A stretch of 64,000 nt of DNA from Mesorhizobium sp. B2-7-1 (GTDB taxonomy: Bacteria; Pseudomonadota; Alphaproteobacteria; Rhizobiales; Rhizobiaceae): contig NZ_VFUA01000010.1 of assembly GCF_006440735.1 (NCBI RefSeq), positions 44,737-108,736 on the forward strand, written 5' to 3'. The notes under the pieces are model-generated. The model was given only the letters and a program-made list of their open reading frames with translations, was not told the origin of the DNA and did not search any database. A program made the position numbers and the translations under genes. This document shows, piece by piece, positions 19,430 through 28,243 of the stretch. The stretch's first letter is position 1. The number at the start of each line of letters is the position of its first letter.

Positions 19430-20590
19430 GTGGCCGCTGACACCGAACTTCCGCTGACCGGCCTCGTCGTCGTCGACATGAGCCAGTTCCTGTCGGGACC
19501 TTACTGCTCGCTGCGCCTGCTCGACCTCGGTGCGCGCGTCATCAAGATCGAGCGGCCCGACGGCGGCGACCTGTCGCGCCGGCTTTATCTCAGCGACACC
19601 GAGATCGGCGGCGATTCCACCATTTTCCACGCCATCAACCGCGGCAAGGAGAGCCTGGCCGTCGACCTCAAGAACGAGGCCGATCTCGCCATGCTGCGCG
19701 CGCTGATCGCCAAGGCCGATGTGCTCATCCAGAATTTCAGGCCGGGCGTCATCGAGCGGCTCGGCCTCGACTATGAGCATGTGAGGACGATCAACCCCCG
19801 GCTCGTCTACGCCTCGATCAGCGGCTATGGCGAGGACGGTCCCTGGGTGAAGCGCCCGGGGCAGGACCTGCTCGCCCAGGCTCGTTCGGGCGTGATGTGG
19901 CTGAACGGCGACGAGGAGCAGGGGCCGGTGCCGTTCGGCCTGGCCATCGCCGACATGCTGGCGGGCGCGGCCTGCGCCCAAGGCATCCTCGCCAAGCTGG
20001 TGCGGCGCGGCATCACCGGCGAGGGCGGTCACGTCGAGACCAGCCTGCTCGAGGCGCTGATCGATTTCCAGTTCGAGGTGCTGACCACGCATCTCAACGA
20101 CGGCCGCCGCCTGCCGAAGCGTTCGTCCTTCCGCAGCGCGCATGCCTATCTCTCGGCGCCTTACGGCGTCTATCCGGCCAAGGACGGCTACTTGGCGATC
20201 GCCATGACGCCGATCCCGAAGATTGCCGATCTGCTCGAATTGCCCGGGCTCGATCCGTTCCGCGACAAGCCCGCGACCTGGTTCACCGCCCGCGACGAGA
20301 TCAAGGCGATCATCGCCAGGCGCATCGCCGAAAAGACCATCGACGAATGGCTGGCCATACTCGAGCCAGCAGATGTCTGGTGCGCCAAGGTGCTGACCTG
20401 GCCGGAACTGATGCAAAGCGACGGCTTCAAGACGCTCGACATGCTGCAGACCGTGACGCGCGAGGACAATGTCTCGATCCTCACCACCCGCACGCCGCTG
20501 CGCGTCGACGGCGCGCGCGCCAAGGTCGACCGCGCCGCCCCGCGCATCGGCGAGCACAGCGAAAAGATCCGCGCGGAGTTCGGCCTGTGA
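19430..20590 (+). CDS. CaiB/BaiF (class III) CoA transferase
   Basis: 386 residues, GTG start three bases after the previous stop. Family hallmarks: VVVDMSQFLSGPYCSLRLLDLGA and VIKIERP at the N-terminus, RGKESLAVDLKN, and the catalytic Asp in GLAIADMLAGA. It transfers CoA between carboxylic acids through an aspartyl anhydride. With the MaoC protein upstream it suggests breakdown of an acyl-CoA made from an imported acid. The stop overlaps the next GTG by four bases. Confidence 0.9.
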   Translation: MAADTELPLTGLVVVDMSQFLSGPYCSLRLLDLGARVIKIERPDGGDLSRRLYLSDTEIGGDSTIFHAINRGKESLAVDLKNEADLAMLRALIAKADVLIQNFRPGVIERLGLDYEHVRTINPRLVYASISGYGEDGPWVKRPGQDLLAQARSGVMWLNGDEEQGPVPFGLAIADMLAGAACAQGILAKLVRRGITGEGGHVETSLLEALIDFQFEVLTTHLNDGRRLPKRSSFRSAHAYLSAPYGVYPAKDGYLAIAMTPIPKIADLLELPGLDPFRDKPATWFTARDEIKAIIARRIAEKTIDEWLAILEPADVWCAKVLTWPELMQSDGFKTLDMLQTVTREDNVSILTTRTPLRVDGARAKVDRAAPRIGEHSEKIRAEFGL

Positions 20591-21738
20591 GCGGCGTTTC
20601 GTTGAAGGGCATGACCTGGAGCCATCCGCGCGGCCACGACCCGATGGTGGCGTGCTCGGCGCTTTGGCAGCAAAAGACCGGCGTCTCGATCGAATGGGAA
20701 AAGCGCTCGCTGCAGGACTTCGAGTCCTTCCCGGTGGAAGAACTCGCCCGCGCCTATGATCTGATCGTCATCGACCATCCACATGTCGGTCAGATCACCG
20801 CCGAGAAATGCCTGGCGCCGCTCGATGTGCCGGGACGCGAAGCGGAACGCGAGGCGCTGGCCAGGGGAAGCGTCGGCCGATCCTATCCGAGCTACACCTG
20901 GCAGGGCCGGCAATGGGCTTTCCCGATCGATGCCGCGACCCAGGTGCAGGCCTGGCGGCCCGACCTGATCGGGACCGCGCCGGCGATCTGGACGGAAGTG
21001 CTGGCGCTCGCCGAGCAGGGGCGCGTGCTCCTGCCGCTCCGGCCCCCGCATTCGCTGATGTGCTTCTACACTTTGGCGGCCGATCTCGGCCGGCCCTGCA
21101 CGGTCGACGGCTCGGCCGACCTTGCCGACGGCGAGACCGGCGAAACCGCCTTCGAGATGCTGCGCGAGATCGCGGCGCTCGTCGATCCCGCATGCCTGAC
21201 GATGGACCCGATCGCCGTCTTCGAAAAAATGGCCGAGCCCGGTTCGCGCATCGCCTGCGCGCCGCTGATCTACGGTTATGTTCCTTACGCGGTAGCGGGT
21301 TTCCGGCCGCATCGCCTCGCCTTTGCCGACATGCCGGTCGCCGGCGGCAATGGCCCGGTCGGCTCGGCGCTCGGCGGAACCGGCATCGCCGTCTCCGCCT
21401 TTTCCGCCGCGCGCGAGGCGGCGGTCGACTTCGCCTATTGGATCGCCAGCGGCGACGTGCAGCGCGGGTCCTACGCCACTGCCGGCGGCCAACCCGGCCA
21501 TGCCGCGGCCTGGGAGGACGATGCCGTCAACGCCGCGACCGGCGACTTCTATCGCGACACGCGCGCGACGCTGGAAGGCGCCTGGGTCCGCCCGCGCCAT
21601 GACGGCTACATGGCGTTCCAGCAGCGGGCCTCGGACCGCATCAATGAAGGTCTTGCCGGCCGGCAGGGCGCCCGCCGCGTCGTCGCCGACATCAATCGCC
21701 TGTTCCGGGAGAGTTTCGCGCCGGCCATCGCCGGTTAG
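20587..21738 (+). CDS. Extracellular solute-binding-like protein (type 2, MalE family) without signal peptide
   Basis: 383 residues from a GTG that overlaps the CoA-transferase stop. The fold pattern matches CUT1 solute-binding proteins (YDLIVIDHPHVGQI, SYTWQGRQWAFPIDAATQVQAWRPD, ALGGTGIAVSAF). The N-terminus has no basic-hydrophobic signal: the first residues are polar and already part of the fold, and translational coupling leaves no room for a longer start. It is likely cytoplasmic, perhaps a ligand sensor or chaperone. An exported protein that lost its signal is the alternative. A true periplasmic receptor gene follows 25 bases later. Confidence 0.78.
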   Translation: MSGVSLKGMTWSHPRGHDPMVACSALWQQKTGVSIEWEKRSLQDFESFPVEELARAYDLIVIDHPHVGQITAEKCLAPLDVPGREAEREALARGSVGRSYPSYTWQGRQWAFPIDAATQVQAWRPDLIGTAPAIWTEVLALAEQGRVLLPLRPPHSLMCFYTLAADLGRPCTVDGSADLADGETGETAFEMLREIAALVDPACLTMDPIAVFEKMAEPGSRIACAPLIYGYVPYAVAGFRPHRLAFADMPVAGGNGPVGSALGGTGIAVSAFSAAREAAVDFAYWIASGDVQRGSYATAGGQPGHAAAWEDDAVNAATGDFYRDTRATLEGAWVRPRHDGYMAFQQRASDRINEGLAGRQGARRVVADINRLFRESFAPAIAG

Positions 21739-21763
21739 TTCCAGTGCACCAAGGGAGGAAAAA

Positions 21764-22948
21764 ATGACCAGCCTGATACGCGGCATGCTCGCCGCAACTG
21801 CCATAGTCTCGATCCCGCTCGCGGCCCATGCCGCCGACGTGAAGTCGGTGATTGACGGCCTGCCCGCCGATCTCAAGGCGCAGTATGACGGCGCCCCGCA
21901 GAAAGTTCTGCCCTCGGCCTGGGACAATTTCACGCCGCCGCCCAAGCCGTGGAAGTGGTGCCACTCGGAGAGCTACCAGGGCAATCCGTGGCGCGTGTCG
22001 GTCACCAAGGAGCTGAAGCGGCTGGTCGACGGGCTCATCGCAGACGGCACGGTGTCGAGCTTCGAGGTCTCGGATTCGAACAACGACCCGAGTCAGCAGA
22101 TCAACCAGATCCGCGCCTTCATCGACAAGAAGTGCTCGATCATCACCTCGATCCCAGGCTCGGCGACGGCGCTCGACGACGCCGTGGATGCAGCGGCCAA
22201 GGCGGGCATTCCCTTCATCACGGCGGCCGGCTCGATCACCAGCCCCAACGCCATCAATGTCGATTCCAACTATGCCCGCTGGGGCTATGACATGATGACT
22301 GCGATCGGCAAGGCCAAGCCCGACGCCAGCGTGCTGGTGGTCGAAGGCATCGCCGGCCATCCGATCGTGGTCCAGGAGAAGCAGGGAGCCGACAAGGCGC
22401 TGGCCGAGAACAAGGGCCTCAAGGTCGCGCGCACGGTCAACGGCAACTGGACGGCCAACGTCACCAAGACGGTGGTGCTGCAGGCCATCGCCACCAATCC
22501 GGCGCCGATCGACGCGGTGTGGACCACCGGCAGCGAAAGCCGCGTCGTCGCCGAGGCCTTCGCCGAAGCCGGTCGGCCGGCGCCGCTGATCACCGGCTCG
22601 ATCACCGGCGATGCGCTCGGCTACTGGAAAGCCAATCCCGACAAGTACCGCTTCGAGGGCCATGCCGTGCTGCCCGGCTGGACGGCGCAGACGCTGTTTC
22701 GCGTCGGCGAGCGCATGCTCGACGGCCAGAAGCCGAAGCTCAACACGCTGCTGATCCCGATCCCGCCGGTGCATGCCGCCGAGCTCGACAAATGGTATAA
22801 GGACTGCATGACGCCGGATGCCGTTTCGGTCTTCCCGGTGCCGCCGACGGACCCGATGCCCGAGGACGTGCTCGACGCCTATTTCGCCAATCCCGCGCCG
22901 ACCAAGGGCTGGGATTATTCCAAGGTGCCGGACGCCTGCGCCAAGTGA
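21764..22948 (+). CDS. Sugar ABC transporter substrate-binding protein (Peripla_BP_4)
   Basis: Periplasmic receptor of 394 residues with a signal peptide of about 24 residues (cleavage near AAHAAD). GGGAGGAA sits seven bases before the ATG. RbsB-like core: SYQGNPWRVSVTKELKRLVDG, NDPSQQINQIRAFIDKKCSII and GSATALDDAVDAAAKAGIPF. It belongs to a longer subgroup than RbsB, like the receptor at 7902. The other importer parts follow after a terminator-like hairpin. Confidence 0.9.
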   Translation: MTSLIRGMLAATAIVSIPLAAHAADVKSVIDGLPADLKAQYDGAPQKVLPSAWDNFTPPPKPWKWCHSESYQGNPWRVSVTKELKRLVDGLIADGTVSSFEVSDSNNDPSQQINQIRAFIDKKCSIITSIPGSATALDDAVDAAAKAGIPFITAAGSITSPNAINVDSNYARWGYDMMTAIGKAKPDASVLVVEGIAGHPIVVQEKQGADKALAENKGLKVARTVNGNWTANVTKTVVLQAIATNPAPIDAVWTTGSESRVVAEAFAEAGRPAPLITGSITGDALGYWKANPDKYRFEGHAVLPGWTAQTLFRVGERMLDGQKPKLNTLLIPIPPVHAAELDKWYKDCMTPDAVSVFPVPPTDPMPEDVLDAYFANPAPTKGWDYSKVPDACAK

Positions 22949-22956
22949 TGTCACGT

Positions 22957-22997
22957 GAAGCCGGCTCTCCTTGAGAGCGCCGGCTTCTCTCTTTTTG
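22957..22997 (+). terminator. Rho-independent-type hairpin after binding-protein gene
   Basis: Arms GAAGCCGGC (22957-22965) and GCCGGCTTC (22979-22987) with an inner CTC/GAG pairing, followed by TCTCTTTTTGG. The GC-rich stem and T-rich tail make it the most terminator-like of the stem-loops that follow receptor genes in this window. Read-through would still supply the downstream ATPase and permease genes. Confidence 0.75.
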
Positions 22998-23006
22998 GAA
23001 AGACAC

Positions 23007-23744
23007 ATGCTCGAAGTCCAAGGCGTCTCCAAACGCTATGGCGAAACCGTCGCGCTGGCCGAGGGATCAATCGCCTTCCGTCCTGGCACGATCCATACGA
23101 TCCTGGGCGAGAACGGCTCGGGCAAGAGCACGCTGGTGAAGCTGTTGTCCGGCATCGTGCAGCCGGATGGCGGCGCAATCCTGCTCGACGGCAAGGCGTT
23201 CCCCGGCGCGCAGCCCGCCGCCTTTCAGGCCGCCGGCTTCGCCACGGTTTTCCAGGAGGTGCTGGTCGCGCCCGACCGCTCGGTGGCCGACAACATCCTG
23301 CTTGGCCTCGACGGGCTTTGGCGCCGAGGCGTCCCGCGCGGCGAGCGACAGGCCCGGGCGCAGGCGGCGCTCGGCCGCTTCGCGGTGACGCCGATCGATC
23401 TCGACCGGCCATGCGGCGAGCTGCCGCTTGCCGCAAGGCAGCTTGTCGTGCTCGCCCGCGCCGTCATCCGCAACCCGCGTGTCCTGATCCTCGACGAGGT
23501 GACGGCGGCGCTCGATTTCGCCGACCGCGAGTCGGTGTTCGCGCTGATGCGCGCCATGGCCGGGTCGGGCACGCTGATCCTGTTCATCACGCACCGCATG
23601 GACGAGGTGATGGCTTTGTCCGACCGCATATCGATCCTGCGCGCCGGCCGCGTCGTTAAGACAGAAGAGCGCGGCGTATCGACCCCGGTCGAGCTTCTGG
23701 CGGCGATGGCGCCGCAGACGGCAGCGGAGCTGGCGCATGGCTGA
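23007..23744 (+). CDS. ABC transporter ATP-binding protein, N-terminal half of a split CUT2 ATPase
   Basis: 245 residues, corresponding to domain 1 of RbsA-type ATPases. Walker A is GENGSGKST (about residues 34-42). Walker B ends in DEVTAAL, with Val replacing the usual Pro. The signature is degenerate (LPLAARQL), as is normal for domain 1. The gene ends within the first codons of the next gene, which encodes domain 2, so the usual fused protein is made as two chains that presumably heterodimerise. Confidence 0.88.
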   Translation: MLEVQGVSKRYGETVALAEGSIAFRPGTIHTILGENGSGKSTLVKLLSGIVQPDGGAILLDGKAFPGAQPAAFQAAGFATVFQEVLVAPDRSVADNILLGLDGLWRRGVPRGERQARAQAALGRFAVTPIDLDRPCGELPLAARQLVVLARAVIRNPRVLILDEVTAALDFADRESVFALMRAMAGSGTLILFITHRMDEVMALSDRISILRAGRVVKTEERGVSTPVELLAAMAPQTAAELAHG

Positions 23745-24474
23745 GGCAAAGGCCCTTCGTGTGCGTGAGCTTGTCATCGCGCCCGGCGTCGATCCGATCA
23801 GCCAGGCCATCGCGCCAGGCGAGATCGTCGGTCTTGCCGGCCTCGACGGTCATGGCCAGGAACGCTTCCTGCGCGCTCTGGCCGGGCTGGAGCGGCCGGT
23901 CGCGGGCGAGATCGCCGTCGACGGCAAGGCAGGATCGATCACCAGCTTCCGCAAGGCCGTCGCCGGCGGCATCGCCTATCTGCCGCGCGACCGTCGCTCG
24001 ACAGGCATTTTCCCGACGCAGTCGGTGCTCGACAATTTCGCCATCTCCACCGTGTCGAATGACCGCCGTTTTGGCCTCTTGAGCTTCGCTGCGCGGCGTC
24101 GTCGCTACGAGGCTTACCGGCAAAGGCTCAGTATCGTCGCGCCGCGTCCCGACGCGGCCATAACGACATTGTCCGGCGGCAATCAGCAGAAGGTGCTGCT
24201 CGCGCGGGCCCTTGCGCTGGAGCCGAATTTTCTCCTGCTCAACGATCCGACGCGCGGTGTCGACGTCGCGACCCGGCACGTGCTCTACGACGTCTTCCGC
24301 GACCTCGCCGCCGAGGGCATGGCCCTGGTGATCCTGTCCAGCGAGATCGAGGAGATACTGCTTCTCTGCCACCGGGTGCTGGTGTTCCGCGAGCAGCGCG
24401 TGTCGGCTGAGTTCTCGGGCGCGCAGATGACCACCGACACGGTGATCGCGGCCATGTTCGGACGCGCCGCATGA
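23737..24474 (+). CDS. ABC transporter ATP-binding protein, C-terminal half of a split CUT2 ATPase
   Basis: 245 residues equivalent to domain 2 of RbsA-type ATPases. Degenerate Walker A (LDGHGQERF), GIAYLPRDRRSTGIF, intact signature LSGGNQQK, and Walker B NDPTRGVDVA. The start overlaps the stop of the domain 1 gene by eight bases. It is not a frameshift artefact of one gene: each half has its own start and stop and a complete domain. It overlaps the next permease by four bases. Confidence 0.88.
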   Translation: MAEAKALRVRELVIAPGVDPISQAIAPGEIVGLAGLDGHGQERFLRALAGLERPVAGEIAVDGKAGSITSFRKAVAGGIAYLPRDRRSTGIFPTQSVLDNFAISTVSNDRRFGLLSFAARRRRYEAYRQRLSIVAPRPDAAITTLSGGNQQKVLLARALALEPNFLLLNDPTRGVDVATRHVLYDVFRDLAAEGMALVILSSEIEEILLLCHRVLVFREQRVSAEFSGAQMTTDTVIAAMFGRAA

Positions 24475-25412
24475 GCCCGGTCCTTCGCAAATTGCGCGGC
24501 GTCGGCTTTGCCGTGGTGATGCTGGTCGTCCTGCTCGTGCTCAACGTCGCGCTCAATCCGGCGCGCTTTCAGCCCTCGTCCTGGGGCACGCTGCTCGGGC
24601 TGGCCGCACCCCTGATCGGCGCGGCCGTCGCCTCGGCGCCGGTCATCCTGGCGGGACGCGGCGGCATCGACATCTCCGTCGGTCCGCTGATGGGCTTCGT
24701 CAACGCCCTGGTCATCCAACTGCTGTTCCTCAATCTTGGCATCTCGTCGCCGCTGGTCATCGTTCCGGCCGCACTGCTGGTCGGTGCGGCGGTCGGCGCC
24801 GCCAACGGCGTGCTTGCCACGATCGTTCGCATCCAGCCGATCGTGGCGACGCTCGGCACCTATCTGATCCTCACCGGCGTCACGCTCACCATCCTGCCGG
24901 CCCCGATCGGTCCGGCGCCGGACTGGCTGAAGGCCATGGCGGGGCCGCTCTCGATCGTGCCGCTGGCGCTGATCGGCCTCTGCTGGCTGCTCATACGCCG
25001 CACACCCTATTACGACCTGCTGATGGCCGTCGGCAGCGACGACCGCGCCGCCTACACGGCTGGCGTGCCGGTGACCAAGGTGCGGCTGATTGCCTATGTC
25101 CTGACCGGGATCTTCGCCGCCGGCGCCGGGCTGATGCTCACCTCGCTGATCGGCTCGGCCGACCCTAATATCGGCCCGACCTACACGCTGATTGCGATTG
25201 CAGCCGTGGCGCTCGGTGGCGTCAGCCTTGCCGGCGGGCGCGGCGGGCTAGGCGGTGCCGCGATCGGCGCCATCGATATCTTCCTGCTGCAGAGCCTGCT
25301 CACCACCTTCAACGTCTCGACCTACGTGCTGCAGATCGCCTATGGCCTGATCCTCGTTATCGCCGTGGTGCTGACGGCGGTGCAGGAACGGCTGTCGAGG
25401 CGGAAAGGCTGA
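24471..25412 (+). CDS. CUT2 sugar ABC transporter permease
   Basis: 313-residue BPD_transp_2 inner-membrane protein with about nine hydrophobic segments. Family stretch ILAGRGGIDISVGPLMGFVN near residue 60 and GGVSLAGGRGGLGGA near the C-terminus. The start overlaps the ATPase stop (ATGA). It pairs with the following permease. Confidence 0.9.
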   Translation: MSPVLRKLRGVGFAVVMLVVLLVLNVALNPARFQPSSWGTLLGLAAPLIGAAVASAPVILAGRGGIDISVGPLMGFVNALVIQLLFLNLGISSPLVIVPAALLVGAAVGAANGVLATIVRIQPIVATLGTYLILTGVTLTILPAPIGPAPDWLKAMAGPLSIVPLALIGLCWLLIRRTPYYDLLMAVGSDDRAAYTAGVPVTKVRLIAYVLTGIFAAGAGLMLTSLIGSADPNIGPTYTLIAIAAVALGGVSLAGGRGGLGGAAIGAIDIFLLQSLLTTFNVSTYVLQIAYGLILVIAVVLTAVQERLSRRKG

Positions 25413-25417
25413 CCGGG

Positions 25418-26383
25418 ATGACAAGCAACTGGTTCCAGTCCACCAATGCCCGCATCGCCGGCGCCTTCGCGATGGCGTTGCTGTTGCAGATCGTCGGCAC
25501 GCTGCTCATCCCGGGCTATTCGGCACCCTTTGCCATCCGCGCGCTGCTGGTCATCGCCTCGCTGCTGGCGGTCGCCTCGATCGGCCAGACGCTGGTCGTC
25601 ATCCTCGGCGGCATCGATCTTTCCATCCCCTTCGTCATCGGCTTCGCCAATGTCGTGGCGGCGCAGCTTTACGGCCAGGGCTGGAACTTCACACTTGTCT
25701 GCGTTCTCGTCGGCATCCTTGCCATCGCGATCGGCGCGCTCAACGGGCTGATCTCGCGCGGGCTCAATATCCATCCGCTGATCGTCACGCTCGGCATCGG
25801 CATGGTCGTCCAGGGCGCCGTGCTGTTGTGGACCGGGGGTTTCCCTTCCGGCTCGGCGCCGCAGGTCGTGTCCAGCTTCGTCTCGATCGGCGGATCGGTC
25901 GGTCCTTTGCCCGTGCCGTTGTTGGTGCCATGCCTCGTGGTACTGACGGCGCTGATCGTGCTGGTGCTGGCCCGCACGCCCTACGGGCGCCGCCTCTATG
26001 CGGTCGGCAGCAACCCGGAGGCAGCACCTCTGGCGCTGATCGATCCGCTGCGCATGTGGATCGTCACCTATGCGGCGAGCGCCTTCTTCGCGGCGGTCGC
26101 CGGCGTGCTTTTGCTCGGCTTCACCGGCTCGGCCTATGGCGATGTCGGCCAGCCCTATCTCTTCCAGACGATCGCTGCCGTCGTGGTCGGCGGCGCAGCA
26201 CTCGTCGGCGGCCGCGGCAGCTATCTCGGCACCATCGCCGGCGTTCTGGTGCTGACCGAAATCAACACGCTGCTGATCGGGCTAGGCTTCCGGCCGTCGA
26301 CGGTGCAGGCCGCGCTCGGCCTTGTCATCCTGCTGCTGGTGTCGCTCTACGGTCGCGAGCGCCACGTCCGCACGACGATTTAA
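25418..26383 (+). CDS. CUT2 sugar ABC transporter permease, second subunit
   Basis: 321-residue BPD_transp_2 inner-membrane protein with VVILGGIDLSIPFVIGFAN and a Gly-rich VGGAALVGGRGSYLG motif. It is the last gene of the rightward operon that begins at 18875. Its TAA stop overlaps the TAA stop of the convergent amidohydrolase gene (26380-26383), leaving no room for a terminator between them. Confidence 0.9.
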   Translation: MTSNWFQSTNARIAGAFAMALLLQIVGTLLIPGYSAPFAIRALLVIASLLAVASIGQTLVVILGGIDLSIPFVIGFANVVAAQLYGQGWNFTLVCVLVGILAIAIGALNGLISRGLNIHPLIVTLGIGMVVQGAVLLWTGGFPSGSAPQVVSSFVSIGGSVGPLPVPLLVPCLVVLTALIVLVLARTPYGRRLYAVGSNPEAAPLALIDPLRMWIVTYAASAFFAAVAGVLLLGFTGSAYGDVGQPYLFQTIAAVVVGGAALVGGRGSYLGTIAGVLVLTEINTLLIGLGFRPSTVQAALGLVILLLVSLYGRERHVRTTI

Positions 26384-27222
26384 CCACCTAACCGCCATAG
26401 CCGGCGCGCATTGCCCGAAAGCAGGCGCGCCCGCTCCGACTCGCTCGCGCCGGCCAGCAGCGCATGCGTGGCGGCAATCCAGGTCGTCAGCCCGCCGCCC
26501 AGCGTGCAGACCGGCCAGTCGCTGCCCCAGATCACCCGGTCCCAGCCGAACGAGCTTATCGTGTGCTCGACATAGGGCTTGAGCGTCTCGACCGTCCAGG
26601 TCGCCGGATCGGCATAGGCGACGACACCGGAGATCTTGGCCGTGACGTTGGGCCGCCTGGCGATGGCTTCCATATGCTCGCGCCACGGATGCTCGGCATT
26701 GCCGTTGATGTCGGGCACGCCGCAATGGTCGAGGACGAACTGGACGTCGGGCGCAAGGTCGGCAAGCGCCATCGCCTTCGGGATCTGGTGCGGCAGCACC
26801 ACCAGGTCGAAGGTCAGGCCGGTGCCGGCCAGCCGCTTGATGTTCTGGCGAAACAACGCCCCTTCCGACAGATCCTCGGGCACGACATGCAGCACGCGGC
26901 GGAAACCCTTGACGAACGGGTCGGCCTTGACCGTCTCCAGATAGGCCTCGAAACCGGCCTCCTCCGGCCGGCAGGAAGCGATCGCGCCCTTGAGGAGGCT
27001 TCCAGCCCGGCCGGCGACCGACTTCACATAGGCGGTCTCGGTGGCGATGTCGGCGGGGTCGACATCGACTTCCATATGCAGCACCGCTTCGATGCCTGAG
27101 CGCCGGGCGTCGGCGGCATATTCCTCATAGGAGAAATCGCGGTTCAGCGCCGGCGCGCCGGCCAGCCACGGATAGCGAAGCGCGCTCTGGTCGATGAGAT
27201 GCAGGTGCGTGTCGATGATCAT
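26380..27222 (-). CDS. Amidohydrolase family protein (COG3618, L-fuconolactonase-like)
   Basis: 280 residues, metal-dependent TIM barrel. It starts IDTHLHLID (HxH motif), then RYPWL typical of COG3618, a VLDHCG metal site and GSDWPV with the catalytic Asp near the end. COG3618 includes the lactonases of the L-fucose and related oxidative pathways. Such a hydrolase would open the L-fuconolactone needed by the fuconate dehydratase at 36342. GGGAGGAG lies before the ATG. It may be co-transcribed with the IclR gene upstream on the same strand (65 bases apart). Confidence 0.85.
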   Translation of the reverse strand: MIIDTHLHLIDQSALRYPWLAGAPALNRDFSYEEYAADARRSGIEAVLHMEVDVDPADIATETAYVKSVAGRAGSLLKGAIASCRPEEAGFEAYLETVKADPFVKGFRRVLHVVPEDLSEGALFRQNIKRLAGTGLTFDLVVLPHQIPKAMALADLAPDVQFVLDHCGVPDINGNAEHPWREHMEAIARRPNVTAKISGVVAYADPATWTVETLKPYVEHTISSFGWDRVIWGSDWPVCTLGGGLTTWIAATHALLAGASESERARLLSGNARRLWRLGG

Positions 27223-27287
27223 GGCAGCGTCTCCTCCCGTTGTGCCAGACAATATCCCGCCTAAAAATCCATTATTCAAATAAGAAA

Positions 27288-28076
27288 TTACTGCGATTGC
27301 GGAACATCGGATCCGGCAAGCTGCGACAGTCTGGAGGCGGCGCCTTGCAGATGCCTGATCGTCAGCGTGATGTCCGGCGCCGTGGGCGCGTTGACGAGCG
27401 TGATATAGGGGATGGTCAGCGCCGCGATGGCCCTGCCGTCCGGGCCTAGCACCGGCGTCGAGAGATTGTAGACGCCGGCGGTCTGCAGCGACGCCATCAT
27501 CTCGTAACCGCGATCCCGCACCTGGTCGAGCCGGGCGAAGAACTCCGGCGTCAGGTTGAACTGTTCGGTGCTCTGCAGATGCTCGGCGATCATCATCTTG
27601 CGCTCTTCCAGCGAGCGGAAGGCGAGCAGCACATGGCCGGAACCGGTGTCGAACAGGCTGATATGCGAGCCGACGCGGATCGAGATGCCCCAGTAGCGCG
27701 GCGCTTCCTGCTGCGCGATGACCACGGCGGCGCCGCGGTCGAACACCACCAATTGGTTCGCCTGCCATGAGGTTTCGGCCAGTTCCCGCATGATCGGCGT
27801 CGCGTAGGACACCAGCCGCCGCACCGGCGCGTGCAATTGCGCCAGCCCGAACAGCTTGAGCGTCAGCGAATAGCGGTCGCCGTCGATCTTGGTGACATAG
27901 CCGCGCCGCACCAGCCGGTCGAGCATCCGGTAGAACTCGTTCGGGCTGCGGTCGAGCCGCTTGGCGATCTCCGCCTGCGTCAGCCCGCCATCGACGCTGG
28001 ACAAGAGCTCGAGAATGTCGAGGCCCTTGTCGAGCGCCGGCGCGCGGTAGCGGTCCCCATCTTCTTCCTCTGCCAT
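27288..28076 (-). CDS. IclR family transcriptional regulator
   Basis: 262 residues. N-terminal winged helix (about residues 13-60: LDKGLDILELLSSVDGGLTQAEIAKRLDRS, given here in its key part LTQAEIAKRL) and a GAF-like IclR effector domain after residue 80. It is divergent from the importer operon starting at 28244 and adjacent to the COG3618 lactonase gene. It probably controls the fucose-type genes on both sides, with half-sites at 28117-28183 and possibly the repeat at 18757. Confidence 0.92.
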   Translation of the reverse strand: MAEEEDGDRYRAPALDKGLDILELLSSVDGGLTQAEIAKRLDRSPNEFYRMLDRLVRRGYVTKIDGDRYSLTLKLFGLAQLHAPVRRLVSYATPIMRELAETSWQANQLVVFDRGAAVVIAQQEAPRYWGISIRVGSHISLFDTGSGHVLLAFRSLEERKMMIAEHLQSTEQFNLTPEFFARLDQVRDRGYEMMASLQTAGVYNLSTPVLGPDGRAIAALTIPYITLVNAPTAPDITLTIRHLQGAASRLSQLAGSDVPQSQ

Positions 28077-28100
28077 CTGCCCCTCCAGTGAATTTCGATC

Positions 28101-28183
28101 TGCATATATGCATGAACTTCATTCGGCTGAAAGCATAATCGCCTTGACCCGGGAATGAAAATGCTATTTGCATATGAATGAAA
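28101..28183. promoter_or_regulatory. Divergent control region with candidate IclR half-sites
   Basis: Contains the 12-base palindrome TGCATATATGCA (28101-28112), direct repeats GAATGAAA at 28153-28160 and 28176-28183, and an inverted near-copy CTTCATTC at 28117-28124. TTGACC (28144-28149) may be the -35 for the rightward operon; the -10 is unclear. Repeated half-sites flanking a promoter fit an IclR dimer-of-dimers. Confidence 0.5.
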
Positions 28184-28243
28184 CCTGATCGGCGCGGTTC
28201 CGCATCCTGCGGGGCCGTCGCCACAGGCTCATGGGAGGAGAAC

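Noticed and set aside
23007..24474. Frameshifted RbsA-type pseudogene
   Set aside because: Both halves have complete domains, clean start and stop codons and normal coding composition, and their overlap is typical of operon genes.
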